The position numbers were made by a program, and so were the translations under genes. 64,000 nucleotides of DNA from Cryptomeria japonica (Eukaryota > Streptophyta > Pinopsida > Cupressales > Cupressaceae): contig NC_081414.1 in the NCBI RefSeq assembly GCF_030272615.1, positions 233,044,733 through 233,108,732 on the forward strand, read 5' to 3'. Shown in pieces: positions 1 to 14,935 of the stretch (positions are counted from its first letter, which is position 1; the number at the start of each line of letters is the position of its first letter). Below the pieces are notes generated by a model, which was not told the origin of the DNA, ran no database searches, and was given only the letters and a program-made list of their open reading frames with translations.

Positions 1-287
1 TTAGAAAATCCAAACAAAGAATAAGACAAATATCAATTAAATCTTGCTAAGATTTCCTAGTTGCATATAAATGGTTTTCTCCAAATGTTGATTGGGTGTG
101 TACTCACAATTCAACAACATAGCTTTGCATTCAAAGTTGTGACTTGGATGAAGGTAGACCTATAGATTTTTGGCTTGATGGATGGAGGGCTAAGATTAAT
201 TAGGGAGATCGATGAACTAGATTATTTGAGACATCTCAAGCAATGAGGAGATGAAAATTAGTGGCAAGAGGAGGCTAGATGAGAGTG
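1..287. other. AT-rich non-coding DNA
   Basis: I see no gene, RNA or recognisable repeat boundary here. The stretch leads into the short tandem array that follows. Confidence 0.5.
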
Positions 288-700
288 GACTTTCCAAGAT
301 TGGTGGAAGATCAATAGATTTGATTGTGCATGGGAGTTAGTGGATGGAGGGGATTTGGTAGGGCACCTAAATACTATGCGAGGATCCTCACAAAGGTGGT
401 ATTGATCACCACTAATACTTTGGAGTACAAATCCAAGATTTGTGGAAGATCAATAGATGTGATTGTGTATGTGAGTTAGTGGATGATGAGGATTTGGTAG
501 GGTACCTAAGTACAATGGGAGGATCCTCACAAAGGTACCTAATACTTTGGGGTACAAATCCAAGATTTGTGGAAGATCAATAGATGTGATTGTGTATGTG
601 AGTTAGTGGATGATGAGGATTTGGTAGGGTACCTAAGTACAATGGGAGGATCCTCACAAAGGTGGTTTTGGTCACCACACATACTTTGGAGTACAAAGGA
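288..700. repeat. Three-copy tandem repeat, unit about 127-139 bp
   Basis: The phrase gtggaagatcaatag recurs at about 303, 442 and 568, each time followed by a similar run ending in ggatcctcacaaagg and a tactttgg/gtacaaatcc block. Copies 2 and 3 are almost identical and copy 1 is more diverged, so the last duplication is recent. Copy 2 has lost a few bases after the ggatcctcacaaagg block, which explains the shorter 127-bp spacing to copy 3. No function is evident; the small ORFs on both strands arise from the repeat and are not genes. Confidence 0.85.
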
Positions 701-1485
701 GAATTTAAAATTCTCTTTTATGAAAAAGAGGAAGATATGCTCATGCCTCCAAGATACAAGGGTGAATTTAAAATTTAGCATTTAAGGTTGACTCATACCT
801 TAGAGTATCCCATGAGGGTACTTGGAATGGCATGTGGATTTTATGGGGATTTAGGAAGGTCAAATAATCACTTGATCATTATTTAACCCATGTTCAAATA
901 ATTAGATGAGAATTAGAGAATAATGGAGAATTAGAGGAGGATTATGGAGGATGCCTAAAATAGACAAATTAAATGAATAGAAAACATCTATTTAATTTTG
1001 GGAGGAAAGAGGACAATAGACTAGGCAAAAAATTAAAGAAATTATTTACCATAGATTATACCTTTAGGAGATACATAAATAATATTTGGATGATGAATTG
1101 CTTATCAAAATTATTATGGGAATATAAATTAAATAAAAGGGACATTATTTAATTAATGTTGAGTTGGAAATTTAGGATAACAAGATAAGTTGATCAAATG
1201 TGAATGATCAATTTTAGATGTCTAGAATTTTAGTTACTCGTGGGTGAATTTCTTGAAATTTCAGAGAAAAATATTCAACTTGAGACTCTGGAGTAGTGGA
1301 TATCTAATTCAAGGAAGACTAGAAATTAGAGTTGAGACCAACAAAAGAGGAGGCTTTGTTCATAAAACTTTGTGATTCCAACAATAATATTTTAACATAT
1401 CACATAAATAGCATTGATCATCTACAATTTCCATCTCAATCTATTGGGTTCAATATCTACTTAAACCTACACAATATATGTATAA
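701..1485. other. AT-rich non-coding DNA
   Basis: No coding signal, RNA gene or clear element boundary is visible. The longest ORF here (68 codons from 1332) has no recognisable domain. Confidence 0.45.
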
Positions 1486-1680
1486 TGCATGGTGGCTATT
1501 TAGTTGTCTTTTGTTTTGTATCAATATTCTTAATTTAATTTGGTTCCTTCTTTGAACATCATAGCAATCTACAAATATTATAAATTGCTTTAGTAATTTT
1601 GTTTCTATTTCTTTCATTGTTAATTAATGCAAATTTTGTATCTACATTTGTATGTTTTTCTATATAATATATATGGTTCT
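1486..1680. repeat. Dispersed repeat, copy A (pair with 2480-2675)
   Basis: This stretch and 2480-2675 share the same run of words in the same order: ctatttagttgtctttt, ttccttctttnaacat, caatctacaaatatt, a tttctttnnttgttaattaat block and a tttgtatgt block. The two are about 990 bp apart in direct orientation and diverged by scattered substitutions and small gaps. They are probably two old copies of one element or the edges of an old duplication. Confidence 0.75.
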
Positions 1681-2479
1681 TTTGAATAATCTTTAAACTT
1701 ATAATTAGTATATATGTACAATTCATAGGTATAGGTATGGTTTGAATTGTCAACTTGGGAAGTGTTTCATTCAATTACTAAACAAACAATAAAACCATGA
1801 TATTTAATTGGCTTTCATAAGAAAATAGATTTAATGTATTCTCCAATGTGGATTTATCATGAGGTTCAAGATGCTTGATGTCACACCATCCTTCAAACTT
1901 CTACATGCAGGCTATGGAATTTCAAATTTTTATAAAGTTAAAGAAAATGTGTCAATGAAAACCCAAATCATCCCTTATGATTGTGACTATGCAGATCTTT
2001 CATCATCATTAGAAAATAATAATATTGGTCAATAGTATGATAGTTTTGGTCAAAAAAAAGGAATAATTTGGCAATGGCTAAAATTGGAAACCATTTGAAC
2101 AATTCATAATGTGGCAATTGTTAATGTTACAAATTTAAAATTTTGAATTTTAGTTTTAGTTTATTTTGACAACATAATCACATTTACCTCCATATATTGT
2201 ATTGTTATACACCATCTTATTATAACAAAAGAATTCCAAATTATTATTTAAACATGTCAAATTTTAGTATTATTACAAGACAATGAATTAATATCATGAA
2301 ATGAACAAAATGCTTACTAAAGTTTAATGAAAAAATCACACAATTGGACACAAAATTTATAAATTAAAGTCTAACTAATTTAATAATCGTTAAAATATGG
2401 GAAGATATGGGACCAAAGAACTCTAAAAAATACTTTATAGTGCTTCAATATGTTCCAAAATCAAAGATATGGTGTTTAT
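1681..2479. other. AT-rich non-coding DNA
   Basis: No gene or element ends recognised between the two copies of the dispersed repeat. Confidence 0.45.
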
Positions 2480-2675
2480 ATAATGAGTGGTGTCTATTTA
2501 GTTGTCTTTTATTTTGTATTATTATCATTAGTTTAATTTGATTCCTTCTTTCAAACATAACATTTCAATCTACAAATATTCTGAATTGTATTACCAAAGT
2601 TGTTTTTATTTCTTTAGTTGTTAATTAATACAAACTCATATCTATATTTGTATGTCTTTTTATGTATACTAGCTC
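2480..2675. repeat. Dispersed repeat, copy B
   Basis: This is the direct partner of 1486-1680, with the same order of conserved words. It begins in gtgtctatttagttgtcttt and runs to the tgtatgtctttttatgta block. Confidence 0.75.
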
Positions 2676-2963
2676 TATGACTTTTTTAACCAATTATCTT
2701 TAGACTTATTAATTTTTATATATGTATCTTTTATGGTTACATTTTAAATATAAATGCATAACAAACAAAATGTATATTTTTGTAGGACTAGACGCAATAG
2801 AAGTCTACTTCAAATTTCATTAGAATGATAGAACTTTGTGAATTAAGCAGACAAATAATTTTAAAATTTAAATTTTCAAAAAAAAAATGTTTATTTGCAT
2901 ATCCATGACATTGTTTCAATATCTCATATTAGAAATACTTGTTTGCATCCACCCTAATCTAAT

Positions 2964-3529
2964 AATGCAATAAAAGTAGATTGTTCTTATTTACTTTCAT
3001 TATAGTGTGTTACAATTAACATTCCCCGACTCCAAGTTCCAACCTTTCCTTTATGATAATCTTACATATTCACTTTTTACTCAAGTAAAATCAATTTTTT
3101 TCTTTACTTTCTTACATAACTCCAAACATTAAATTCAATGAAAAAAAAAATAAAAAAATAGATAATAACAAATATCCAAGAGGTAATTAACATTATTTAA
3201 TTGCATCTAAAATATGTTGGTTCAATAAAAGTAGATTGTTCTTATTTACTTTCATTAACATTATTTAATGCAATAAAAGTAGATTGTTCTTATTTACTTT
3301 CATTATAGTGTGTTACAATTAACATTCCCCGACTCCAAGTTCCAACCTTTCCTTTATGATAATCTTACATATTCACTTTTTACTCAAGTAAAATCAATTT
3401 TGTTCTTTGCTTTCTTACATAACTCCAAACATTAAATTCAATGAAAAAAAAAACAAAAAAATAGACAATAACAAATATCCAAGAGGTAATTAACATTATT
3501 TAATTGCATCTAAAATATGTTGGTTCAAT
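2964..3529. repeat. Tandem duplication of a 303-bp unit
   Basis: Unit 1 (2964-3266) and unit 2 (from 3267) both start aatgcaataaaagtagattg, and the shared ggttcaat block lies at 3219 and 3522, so the offset is exactly 303 bp at both ends. Only a handful of substitutions separate the copies (for example ttttttctttactt against ttttgttctttgctt). The core aaaagtagattgttcttatt occurs three times (2971, 3227, 3274), which may reflect the slippage that seeded the duplication. It is non-coding. Confidence 0.92.
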
Positions 3530-4124
3530 TCTTTGATACTCAAGTCATTTTATTATGTGCTTTATAGATGAAAACTTCAAAATTTAAATTCAATATCAAT
3601 TAAAGATTTCAAAGCTTGCAATTCTAGAAACATACTTGAAGGAAATATCATTGTAGTGTTTAAAACTGTATTAAATAAAACCGTACAACACATGAAGTTT
3701 TTTGTACTATTTAATAAATATAAAAACTAAAATGATAATCACCTTAAATGTAACTAGCGATCTTGCAATCAATGTCAAGATAAATAATTGGATCAACAAT
3801 TTGAATATTAAGCTTTGAAATTGCCTTCAAAACTGATTCTAATCTTGGAGATTGTGATTGTGTTTATTTTAAATAAATTAAGTATAATTGAAATTATACC
3901 CCATCTTTGCCAAGAGTATGATTTCATACCAACCACTACCATGAAACAAGTGATTATAAGCACACGTGACCATGTTACTAAAACAATAGGTGCGCTAATA
4001 ATTTCCATTAAAAAAAAAATAATATCCAATTAATATAAAAGATAAGAGAAACAATATCCAATTAATATAAAAGATAAGAGATTTTGACATTAACAAAGTA
4101 CATGATGTCATGTACTTTATATAT
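3530..4124. other. AT-rich non-coding DNA
   Basis: No gene found. The overlapping 72-73 codon ORFs near 3808-4033 lie on opposite strands and show no domain. A short direct duplication (caattaatataaaagataagag) sits at about 4026-4080. Confidence 0.45.
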
Positions 4125-4325
4125 GATATTTTCTCATACTAGATGTCATGCTCTCTTACCTACTATTGTTTAGAGTAAAACTATTTTCAACTGTTGTTAA
4201 AGTATTCATCTTTCAATTCGTACATATATAATTCATATTTATTGAACATTGACATTATTAAAACTATTCAACTTGTTCATATGTTGTTCATTTCATGTTT
4301 TCTAGAAAATTGAAATTACTACCTT
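4125..4325. repeat. Direct repeat, copy A (pair with 4600-4795)
   Basis: ctcatactagatgtcatgct followed by ctcttacctactattgttta and, after a variable middle, gaacattgacattattaaaa and a ttcatatgttgttcatttca block. The same series recurs about 476 bp downstream. Copy A holds extra sequence in the middle. Confidence 0.85.
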
Positions 4326-4599
4326 ATTTATTTATTGATGCATATGCTTATGTTTGTGATTATCATTATGAATAATACAAAATGAAACATTCATTTTGTA
4401 TGGAATCACTTTCTTATTATTTATCCATTGTTATTTGTTACAACTACTTATATAATACAATAATAATTTACTAATAGAAACTTTAAAATTTTGTGAGAAC
4501 AATTAGGCTACAAACACAAACAATAATAAATTTCCTTTTACTTAAATTGCCACTAATGTCAAATTAAATGTTACAAAAATTTAATATTTATGCCCTATA

Positions 4600-4795
4600 T
4601 ATCTTATTTTCTCATACTAGATGTCATGCTCTCTTACCTACTATTGTTTAGAGTAAACTATTTTCAACTTGTACGTATATATTGTCATCCATTTTCAATA
4701 TGTAGGTCATATTTCTTGAACATTGACATTATTAAAACTATTCAACTTGTTCATATGTTGTTCATTTCATGTTTCTAGAAAATTGATTGATGCCT
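4600..4795. repeat. Direct repeat, copy B
   Basis: Partner of 4125-4325; same blocks in the same order with one small gap and a shortened middle segment. Confidence 0.85.
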
Positions 4796-4849
4796 ATGCT
4801 TATGTCATGAATAATTCAAAATGAAGCATTTAATGGAATCATATTTTTT

Positions 4850-5560
4850 TATTTTTTTTATAGAGGGTTGTTTACAAATTCATTTTTGCTATCTGACCTT
4901 TGGTTCCGCCCAATTCATTTCGGACATAATCCCAGCATTATGCCTTTTAGATGTCGGTGCCTTGCACTCAACAAGACTTGATCACTGATGGGCTCATTAA
5001 GAATCTTTCAACTTCACCAACAGAAAGACCCAATGACACTGCACCTCTTATAATTTTCTTCAATGTATTGTTGAAGTCTTCTCAACTTTCATTTTAGTTC
5101 TTATAAAATATCTTTCCACTAAGATCTCCAAAGTAATAGCAATGATCGTACCATCGACAAGAACCTATCCCAATGCGTTTCTTGTTCCATCTCTGTACTA
5201 TCTAGTTTACACAAACATTGGTTTCCACATTTTAATCAATTGTTATTGACGGTCAAATGTGCATCCAGTCTGGTTGATTGACATTCTATTCCCAGGTTTA
5301 TTATGTTTTGGATGACAGCATGTTCCCCCCATGTTTCAATGGTCTTAAGGACATGCAAATTCTAACTTTCAGACCTCGATCATTCCACTTTGACCATGTG
5401 ATTTCTTTTTCTGCAGTCTTGTTGCAGTTCTGTAACGTCTATAAAAAAATATGTTCTAATACACACAACTCCAATTGACAAGATGCATTCCAAGTTGCAA
5501 AAGATTCTTCAAAATTTGAAAAAAAGAATAAAATACATTAATTTTCTTATTATAGCTTCT
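4850..5560. other. Non-coding DNA, possible decayed exon-like fragment on the minus strand
   Basis: The stretch has a more even base composition than its surroundings. On the minus strand near 5000-5065 there is a short open segment reading like KKIIRGAVSLGLSVGEVE, but stops close on both sides and I cannot place it in a family. It may be a pseudogene scrap or chance. No complete gene is visible between here and the HCT 3' end. Confidence 0.25.
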
Positions 5561-5824
5561 AAATTAGCAGAGCAATATACAAAGCATCTTCATTATATGG
5601 TGAGCAGCCTGTCTCCAGTTCATCTCCAACCATCTGAATTCATTGTACACTAAAATTGAAGTATTAAAATCTCTGACCAGCAAAACATCTCGAGGTAACA
5701 TGTACAATTTTGGGATCGCTGAGAAGCTATCCAGCAGAAAAGATGCAGATCTCTGCATTATGATGACAGCAGTTGGGTGTGTGCCATCCTTTACACAAAT
5801 CTAGAATATGGTTTACAGATTTGT

Positions 5825-5830
5825 TTTATT
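5825..5830 (-). terminator. Candidate poly(A) signal AATAAA of the HCT gene
   Basis: On the minus strand AATAAA occurs about 110 nt past the HCT stop codon, a normal spacing for a plant 3' UTR. It is the first exact match downstream of the stop that I noticed. Plant signals are loose, so the true cleavage site may differ. Confidence 0.5.
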
Positions 5831-5940
5831 CTCAATCATCTTCCCTTTTCACAGAAGACAAAATTGCAACACTTGTTATGATAAAATAAATTCAAGACAA
5901 ACAATATGCCCTGATCAGAGGTCTGATTCATATGTAATAG

Positions 5941-8536
<2,596 letters not shown>

Positions 8537-8850
8537 TCATAAAATGGGTGTTAAACATAACGTCAAATGCAAACACCTCTAGATAAAAGATCAAAGATCA
8601 TGAGAGAACAGAGCCAAAACATTGTGCATTTAATCTTCAAATAACTCAGATTACAGAAATGAAATAAATAAGTCGTCTTACGCAACGTAAGGCAATCGAA
8701 ATAGTTGTAATCCTAACCTAAAAATGGAGAATAACGAGGTAACCGTTTTGCAGGATTCAGCAGAATTAGTACACATTTCTAGGCCAGTCACAACGTACAG
8801 AGACTGATAAGACAGATGGATTGCAGATAGAACAACACGAGGCAAAGTTG

Positions 8851-8857
8851 TTTATAA
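8851..8857 (-). promoter_or_regulatory. Candidate TATA box of HCT
   Basis: TATAAA reads on the minus strand about 385 nt before the ATG. With an AC element about 50 bp further upstream, the arrangement fits a core promoter and predicts a 5' leader of about 350 nt. There is no transcript evidence. Confidence 0.45.
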
Positions 8858-8904
8858 AGTAGAACTTCACGGGTTATCAATGCAAAACAACTGCCCTAGC
8901 CAAC

Positions 8905-8911
8905 ACCTACC
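8905..8911. promoter_or_regulatory. AC-type (MYB-binding) element ACCTACC
   Basis: ACCTACC matches the AC-I element bound by R2R3-MYB lignin regulators and also fits the secondary-wall MYB element ACC(A/T)A(A/C)(T/C). It lies about 440 bp upstream of the HCT start codon and about 50 bp upstream of the candidate TATA box. A 7-mer can occur by chance; its position and the nature of the gene raise the odds. Confidence 0.5.
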
Positions 8912-10576
8912 TATGCTCCATGATTGGCATGAACGTTTGCACATTTTTCATCTGATACCTAGATGTCTCTATCTATACATTTAAAGGTCAGGCTATTCCA
9001 TTTTCATTAAAGTGCCTGACAACACTTACCCACCTGAATGAAGCACTTGGCAAATACTACAAAGAATGATGCGGTTACTTCATATTGAACAGAAGCCCAA
9101 TCTTGTTTTCCGCATTTGAAAGAAACCTGAATCGAATACTACTAATTCACAATTTCATTACCCAGTAATCAACCACGCAGCTTTCGAAAATTCCAACAAA
9201 ATATGCAGAATTCCTCTCTCCCGCGGATCAAACCGGTCTAAGTCCCCTACCCCGGAGATTTAAATTCAGAGAGCAAAACCCACATAAGAAACCACACAAT
9301 TTCATCAATTTTTTAATTCCTCTCCGAGTTATATACATAGAAATGTGGTATTTTTTGGAGCTCCCTAGTAAATGGTTCATGTGGCTTCAATGGATAACAA
9401 GCTAAGCACGCTTGATGGTGGATAAAAGTTTACATTAAATCTCCAAAATATCATAATACATATTAAAAAATCTGGCATCTACAAAATCTGCATTACTTCT
9501 GCAGTCTTTGTTCATCAATCAATTATCCATACTATGGATCAAGAAGTGCCAATGCTTTGAACAATTTTCAGCTTTCCACTGAAAACCAATCACGGCTGCA
9601 GAAGCATTAAAATCTCTCATAACTTCATCACACATCATCCAAAGTTTTTAGATAAAAGTTACAGCCAGAGACCAGGCATTCACTCATCCAAGAACATGAA
9701 AACCAGAGCAATTACAAGATATGTCATTTCAATACATTCCAAAGAAACGTTACAGCATTAATGAACTCATCCACAACAACATCCATACAGTCTAGAATCT
9801 AAATGTCCAAGGTATTGAGAAAAGCAATAAACATGAGTACCTCACAAGAAAAATCGAAACACGTCTCCTTCTTCTTCTTCCTTCCACTAATCCAAAAGTG
9901 TGCAGTAAATCGTATACTGTAAATTGTTGATGGGTAGATGACCGATATATCAATATACCCAATTAATCATAAGAGAACAAAATGTATAGACATTGTTCAA
10001 ATGCAATGCTACAGCCATGTTTTTGTGTGTGAGGAAAGGATATGGAGAATAGATGCCCTTCCCTGCAGAATGTAGGTTTGAAGATTGTTTTTAAAGGGAC
10101 CGATTGCTTGCTAGGTGCCATAAGCTTGGGCCCACTGCCCTTACCAACTCCCTCTACCCACCCACTAGCAACCATCTTTGAATACAAATATTAAATTAAT
10201 CATCAATCCTCCATGGATTACCTTCACTTACCTAATTACAAATCTTAATCAATCCTCTGTCAATTGATTGTTTGTGTGTCAAACTGTAATCTCTATCCAT
10301 TCAACACAAAAGGCAGTGTTTTGAAATATCAGTTATCTTGCTTGGGCATGAGTAATGCTTACGATCTGGTCTTTCTTTTGTTTTCATTTTTCCCTTTCCC
10401 ACATGAATTGAATGATGGTTTTCTTCTTTTGGTTTACTTGTCCTCTTCAAAATCCAAGGATAGTGACATTTTCTTAGAGGAGCCAACCCTAATAGGAGCA
10501 AGGGAAGATGGAACGGCTTACCTAAAGTCTCTTTTATCTTTTCACCCACGGGCGGCGGGGGAGAACATGCGGGGGG
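8912..10576. other. Upstream region of HCT, no second gene seen
   Basis: There are pyrimidine-rich runs (cttcttcttcttccttcc near 9868) and two opposite-strand ORFs of 106 and 97 codons at 10264-10594. Neither ORF shows a domain, and they overlap each other, so at most one could be real. Distal HCT promoter elements could lie here. Confidence 0.4.
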
Positions 10577-10719
10577 AACATTAAACACAAGCATTCGAAG
10601 TTCATGACCTTTTTTTTTTCAAATTAGAATTCTCTTTTTGATTGAGTCAAGAATGGATTTTTTTTAAATTAGAATTATATCTTTGGTTTAGTTCAAAACG
10701 AAATGTCATTTATTCTATC

Positions 10720-11002
10720 AATTATTCTTATTTCTTATGATATTGAACAATTCCATTTCTTACAATATCATTAATCAATCTCATTTCTTATGATATTGAA
10801 TGATCTTATTTCTTACGATATCATTGAACGATCTCATTTCTTATGATATTGAACTATCTCATTTCTTATGATATTGAACGATCTCATTTTTTACAATATT
10901 GAACACTCTCATTTTTCCGATATTAAACAATCTCATTTTTTATGGTATTGAATGATTTCATTTCTTATGATATCAAACGATCTCATTTCTTACGTTATTG
11001 GA
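10720..11002. repeat. 27-bp minisatellite block inside the array
   Basis: About ten degenerate copies of a unit like atctcatttcttatgatatt plus gaacg run head to tail. Variants swap ttatga, ttacga and ttacaa. Shorter blocks of the same unit recur at about 11622-11690 (three copies) and 12258-12290 (one copy), so copy number fell or expanded between long units. Confidence 0.88.
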
Positions 11003-13017
11003 GTGTTGTAGTTAAGATTTGAGCACTCAAGAGTCGAGTCAAAACTATTCAACTTCACCAAGACCACACACTTTTTGACTTTAACATCTATTTTAAATGC
11101 AGTAATTCATATATATTCCTAATGATGATGATATAGTGACATCAAAATGCATGTTAGCTCTAAATGATGAAGTGTAGATAATGCAATTATCTTCAATAAA
11201 CTATAATTTGTAGTTGTCATTATTCTGTTATTTTTAATTATTAGGATCTTATCAAGAGTTTTCAGTCCTTAGATGATTTTTAATTTAGTATCATTATATG
11301 TTTATTAAATATAAATGTGTAGTTGTCTTTAGTATGATTTGTTTTTTTAATTATAAGTTTTTGTGAAGAGCTTTCACTAACTTTGTACTATTTCTATGTT
11401 AACATAATTAGTATTTTTAGGATGTATTTGTAGTTGTCTTTATTATCATTAGGGAAGCATTAAACACAAGCATTGGCTTTTGCATTCAAAGTTTATGACT
11501 TTTTTTTGTCAAATTAGAAATATCTTTTTGGTTGAGTCAAGAATGGATTTTATTTTTATTTTTTTTAATTAGAATTATCTTTTGAGTTTAGGCGAGAATA
11601 GAGGGGTGTTTATTCTATTATTGAATGATCTCATTTCTTACGATATTGAACGATCTTATTTCTCATGATATTGAACAATCTCATTTCTTATTACATTGGG
11701 TGTTTGCACTTAAGATTTTACTCAAGAGTAGAATCGAAACCAATCAACTTCACCTAGACTACTAGCTCTTTTAATTTTAAAATTTATTTTAAATTCAGTA
11801 AGTTCAAATATGGTAGTAATGATGATGATATAGTGACATCAAAATGCATATTAGGTTTAAATGACATGAAGTGTAGATAATGCAATCATCTTTTAAGAGT
11901 TTTTCAAGTCCTTGGATGATTTCTTATATAATATTATTATATGTATGTTAAATATAAATTTGCAGTTGTCTTTAGTATGCTATGTTTTTTTAATTATAAG
12001 TTTTTTGTGAAGAGTTTTCACTAAATTTATACTATTTCTAATTTAACATAATTAGTATTTTTAAGGATGTATTTGTAGTTGTCATTATTATCTTTAGGGA
12101 AGCATTAAACACAAGCATTGACTCTTGCATTCAAAGTATATGACTTTTTTTTCAAATTAGAATTATATTTTTGGTTGAGTCAAGAATGGATTTTTCTTTT
12201 TAAATTAAAATTATATTTTTGGTTTAGTCAAGAATGGAAGGGCGTTTATTCTACCATTGAATGATCTCATTTCTTATGGCATTGGACGTTTGCACTTAAG
12301 ATTTGATCACTCGAGAGCCAAGTCAAAACCATTCAACTTCACCAAGACCACTAGCTCTTTACCTTTAACATCTATTTTAAATTCAATAAATTCAATTATA
12401 TTCATAATGATGATGATATAGTGACATCAAAGTGCATGATAGGTTTAAATGATGAAGTGTAGATAATGCAATTATCTTTTATAAACTATAATTTGTAATT
12501 GTCTTTATTATGTTGTTTTTAAATATTTGGATCTTATCAAGAATTTTAACAATCCTTACATGATTTCTAATTAAATATTATTATATGTTTTGTCAAATAT
12601 AAATTTGTAGTTATTTTTAGTATGTTATGTTTTTTCAATTATATATTTTTTTGTGTAGAGCTTTCACTAAGTTTGTACTATTTCTAATTTAATAGCATTA
12701 TTATTTTTTGAGGATGTATTTATAATTGTCTTTATTATTATTGCATAATGAAATTAACATGTCCATGTTAATTCTCATTTAATTTTTAGCAACTTCAGAT
12801 TATTTCTAATTTAATATTATTATGTGTTATTAAATATCTAATATTTATTGTTGTATTTACTATGCTAAGTTTTTTAATTGTAAGTTTTGTGAAGAGCTTT
12901 CACTAACTTTGTACTATTTTTAATTTAATAGAATTAGTATTTTTTAAGGATGTATTTGTAGTTGTCTTTATATTATTGCATAATGAAATTAACATATCCA
13001 TGTTAATTCTCATTTAG

Positions 13018-13491
13018 TGGTCAGGATTAAATTGGGAAAATATTGAAATCTAATTTTTTCAAAATTTTCTATGTTTTAGTAAATTGCAATTTTGAGGGTC
13101 TTCGGTGCATTTTTGGACAAATATGCTGTTTCCGAAATTTGGTTTTAGATTATTTGAATACCTTTCCAACGCATCAAACGGTTTGTAATTCGGAGCTAGG
13201 ATGAGAAAGTTATGCCTTCTCAAAGTGGACTAAAATTTTATATTTAGTTTTTTGATAATTTTGATAGTTTTAGTAGTTTAATTGTAATAAACATTATGGT
13301 GACTCTTCGTTTCAATTCCAAGGGATTTGTGTGACCCTTGGGATACATTCGACTTGTATAAACTCCAATTTGGAATAGAATGGAGATAGTTTTTGGTTTG
13401 CAATCTTCTTGTTGTCAATTTTTGTGTTGAAATCTACAATACCGCAGGTATCACACCAGGTATTGTAATCTGGTTTTCATAAATCAGATCA
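13018..13491. mobile_element. Solo LTR (474 bp) with 5-bp target duplication TTTAG
   Basis: The segment starts TGGTCAGGATT and ends CAGATCA; the ends form an imperfect inverted pair beginning TG and ending CA. It is flanked by TTTAG at 13013-13017 and 13492-13496. Removing it joins attctcatttag to tttttatcaacttt, which restores the sequence of neighbouring array units (compare 12770-12800), so an empty site is present in the window. It has no coding capacity or internal domain, as expected for an LTR left by recombination of a full element. Strand is not assigned. Confidence 0.8.
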
Positions 13492-14140
13492 TTTAGTTTT
13501 TATCAACTTTAGATTATTTCTAATTTCATATTATTATATGCTATTAAATATTTGTAGTTGTCTTTAATATTCTAAATTTTTTAATCATAAGTTTTTGTAA
13601 GGAGTTTCCACAAATTTTATACTAGTTCAATTTTAATTTAATTAGTACTTTTAAGTATGTATTTATAGCTGTCTTTATTATTACATAATGAAATTAGCAT
13701 ATCCATAGTGATTCTCATTTAGTTTTTAGCAACTTTAGATTATTTTTAATTTAATATGATCATATGCTATTAAATATTTTTAGTTGTCTTTAGTATGTCT
13801 ATTTCTAATTTTATTTTATTATTATTTTTTAAGTATGTTTTTATAGTTGTCTTTATTGTTGCATAATGAAATTAACATATCCATGTGTCAATTCTCGCTT
13901 AATTTTGATCATGTTGAGAGTGTTTCTAATTTAATATTATTATATATTTATTAAATACAAAATTTATATTTGTCTTTAATATGTTAAGTTTTACATTATT
14001 TGTTTTTTAGAAAATTTTCACAAATGTCATACTATTTTTAAACTAATATAATTAGTATTTTTAAGTATGTATTTATAGTTGTCTTTATTATTATATAACA
14101 AAATTAACATACCCATGCCAATTCTCATTTATTTTTTAGC

Positions 14141-14935
14141 ATATCTTGATGGAACATCTTAATACAATTACATATCTATAAGTGATACTTTTTTATACTA
14201 ATTTTGACTCTTAATCTAATAACTTTCACTATCAATCTCATCCATATTTGTACTAACCCTCATAGTTTGACCTTATATCATTCTTAGTTGTGCGAATTCC
14301 AAGATATTCACATTTTTATCCATCCATTTTATATCTCTATGTATTTTCTTACTACCTTAAAATTAATATTTTATCCTTATGATTCCAACTTCACTTTCAA
14401 TCAATCTAGTTCATGTTGGGAACCTAGAATTCAAATATTGTGTTGTTCTTTCTTTCTTTCTTTATTTCTTTCTTGTTATGTGTGGTTATGTTCAAATGAT
14501 ATTAGAATTTGCAAGATTAGATAACTTGTGACATCTTTACTCATATGGTTAATGGTGGAAATTATATTTATCCCTTCATTTAGTAGTAGAGCTTAGTTTA
14601 GGACTAAAGGAGGGGATGCCTTGTGGTATTACTCCTTGTTTGAGTGGACTTTGGTTGTAGTTGATCTTATTTCAAGGGAATTTATGGAAATACTTCTAGA
14701 GTGAAGGTGTAGAGGATCAATCGAATACACTTTGAGTATTTGATGTTCATGTTGGTTGCTCTTACACTATTAGAGTTGGTCATGTGATGAACTTGACCTA
14801 GATCTCATGTTTGGTAATACGGGATAATTTCTTAGTTGTGTGGAGGTTGTGGAGATGGTTATGTGGTGACCTAAAATCTCTTGGATAACATCTTAGATAC
14901 TTGTTCTTAAAGTCAACCCATAAGAGTGTGTTTCA
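14141..14935. other. Non-coding DNA between the array and the 0.36-kb repeats
   Basis: No gene recognised. The 78-codon ORF at 14288 is low-complexity and carries no domain. Confidence 0.45.

Larger units (their letters stand above)
10577..14140. repeat. Complex higher-order tandem array
   Basis: Long units start with aagcattaaacacaagcatt followed by a poly-T tract, caaattagaa and gagtcaagaatgga, at about 10577, 11452 and 12097, giving units of about 875, 645 and over 600 bp. Each then carries ttgaacgatctcatttctta-type blocks, a gatgatgatatagtgacatc block and a tttgtagttgtcttta/ctttcactaa block. From about 12730 the last part repeats alone in shorter, more diverged units (taatgaaattaacatatcc at about 12747, 12983, 13866). 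The array is non-coding and very AT-rich. Unit length varies mainly with the number of 27-bp minisatellite copies. Confidence 0.85.

Noticed and set aside
4990-5070. Possible exon fragment (KKIIRGAVSLGLSVGEVE) on the minus strand
   Set aside because: Too short, flanked by stops and not assignable to a family.
5564-5758. 64-codon minus-strand ORF downstream of HCT
   Set aside because: It lies in the expected HCT 3' region and has no domain.
10264-10594. Two overlapping ORFs of about 100 codons on opposite strands upstream of HCT
   Set aside because: No domain, no family resemblance, and they overlap; composition alone can explain them.
10720-11002. Regular 27-bp repeats resembling a CRISPR array
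   Set aside because: Repeats run head to tail without unique spacers and degrade gradually; this is a plant minisatellite.
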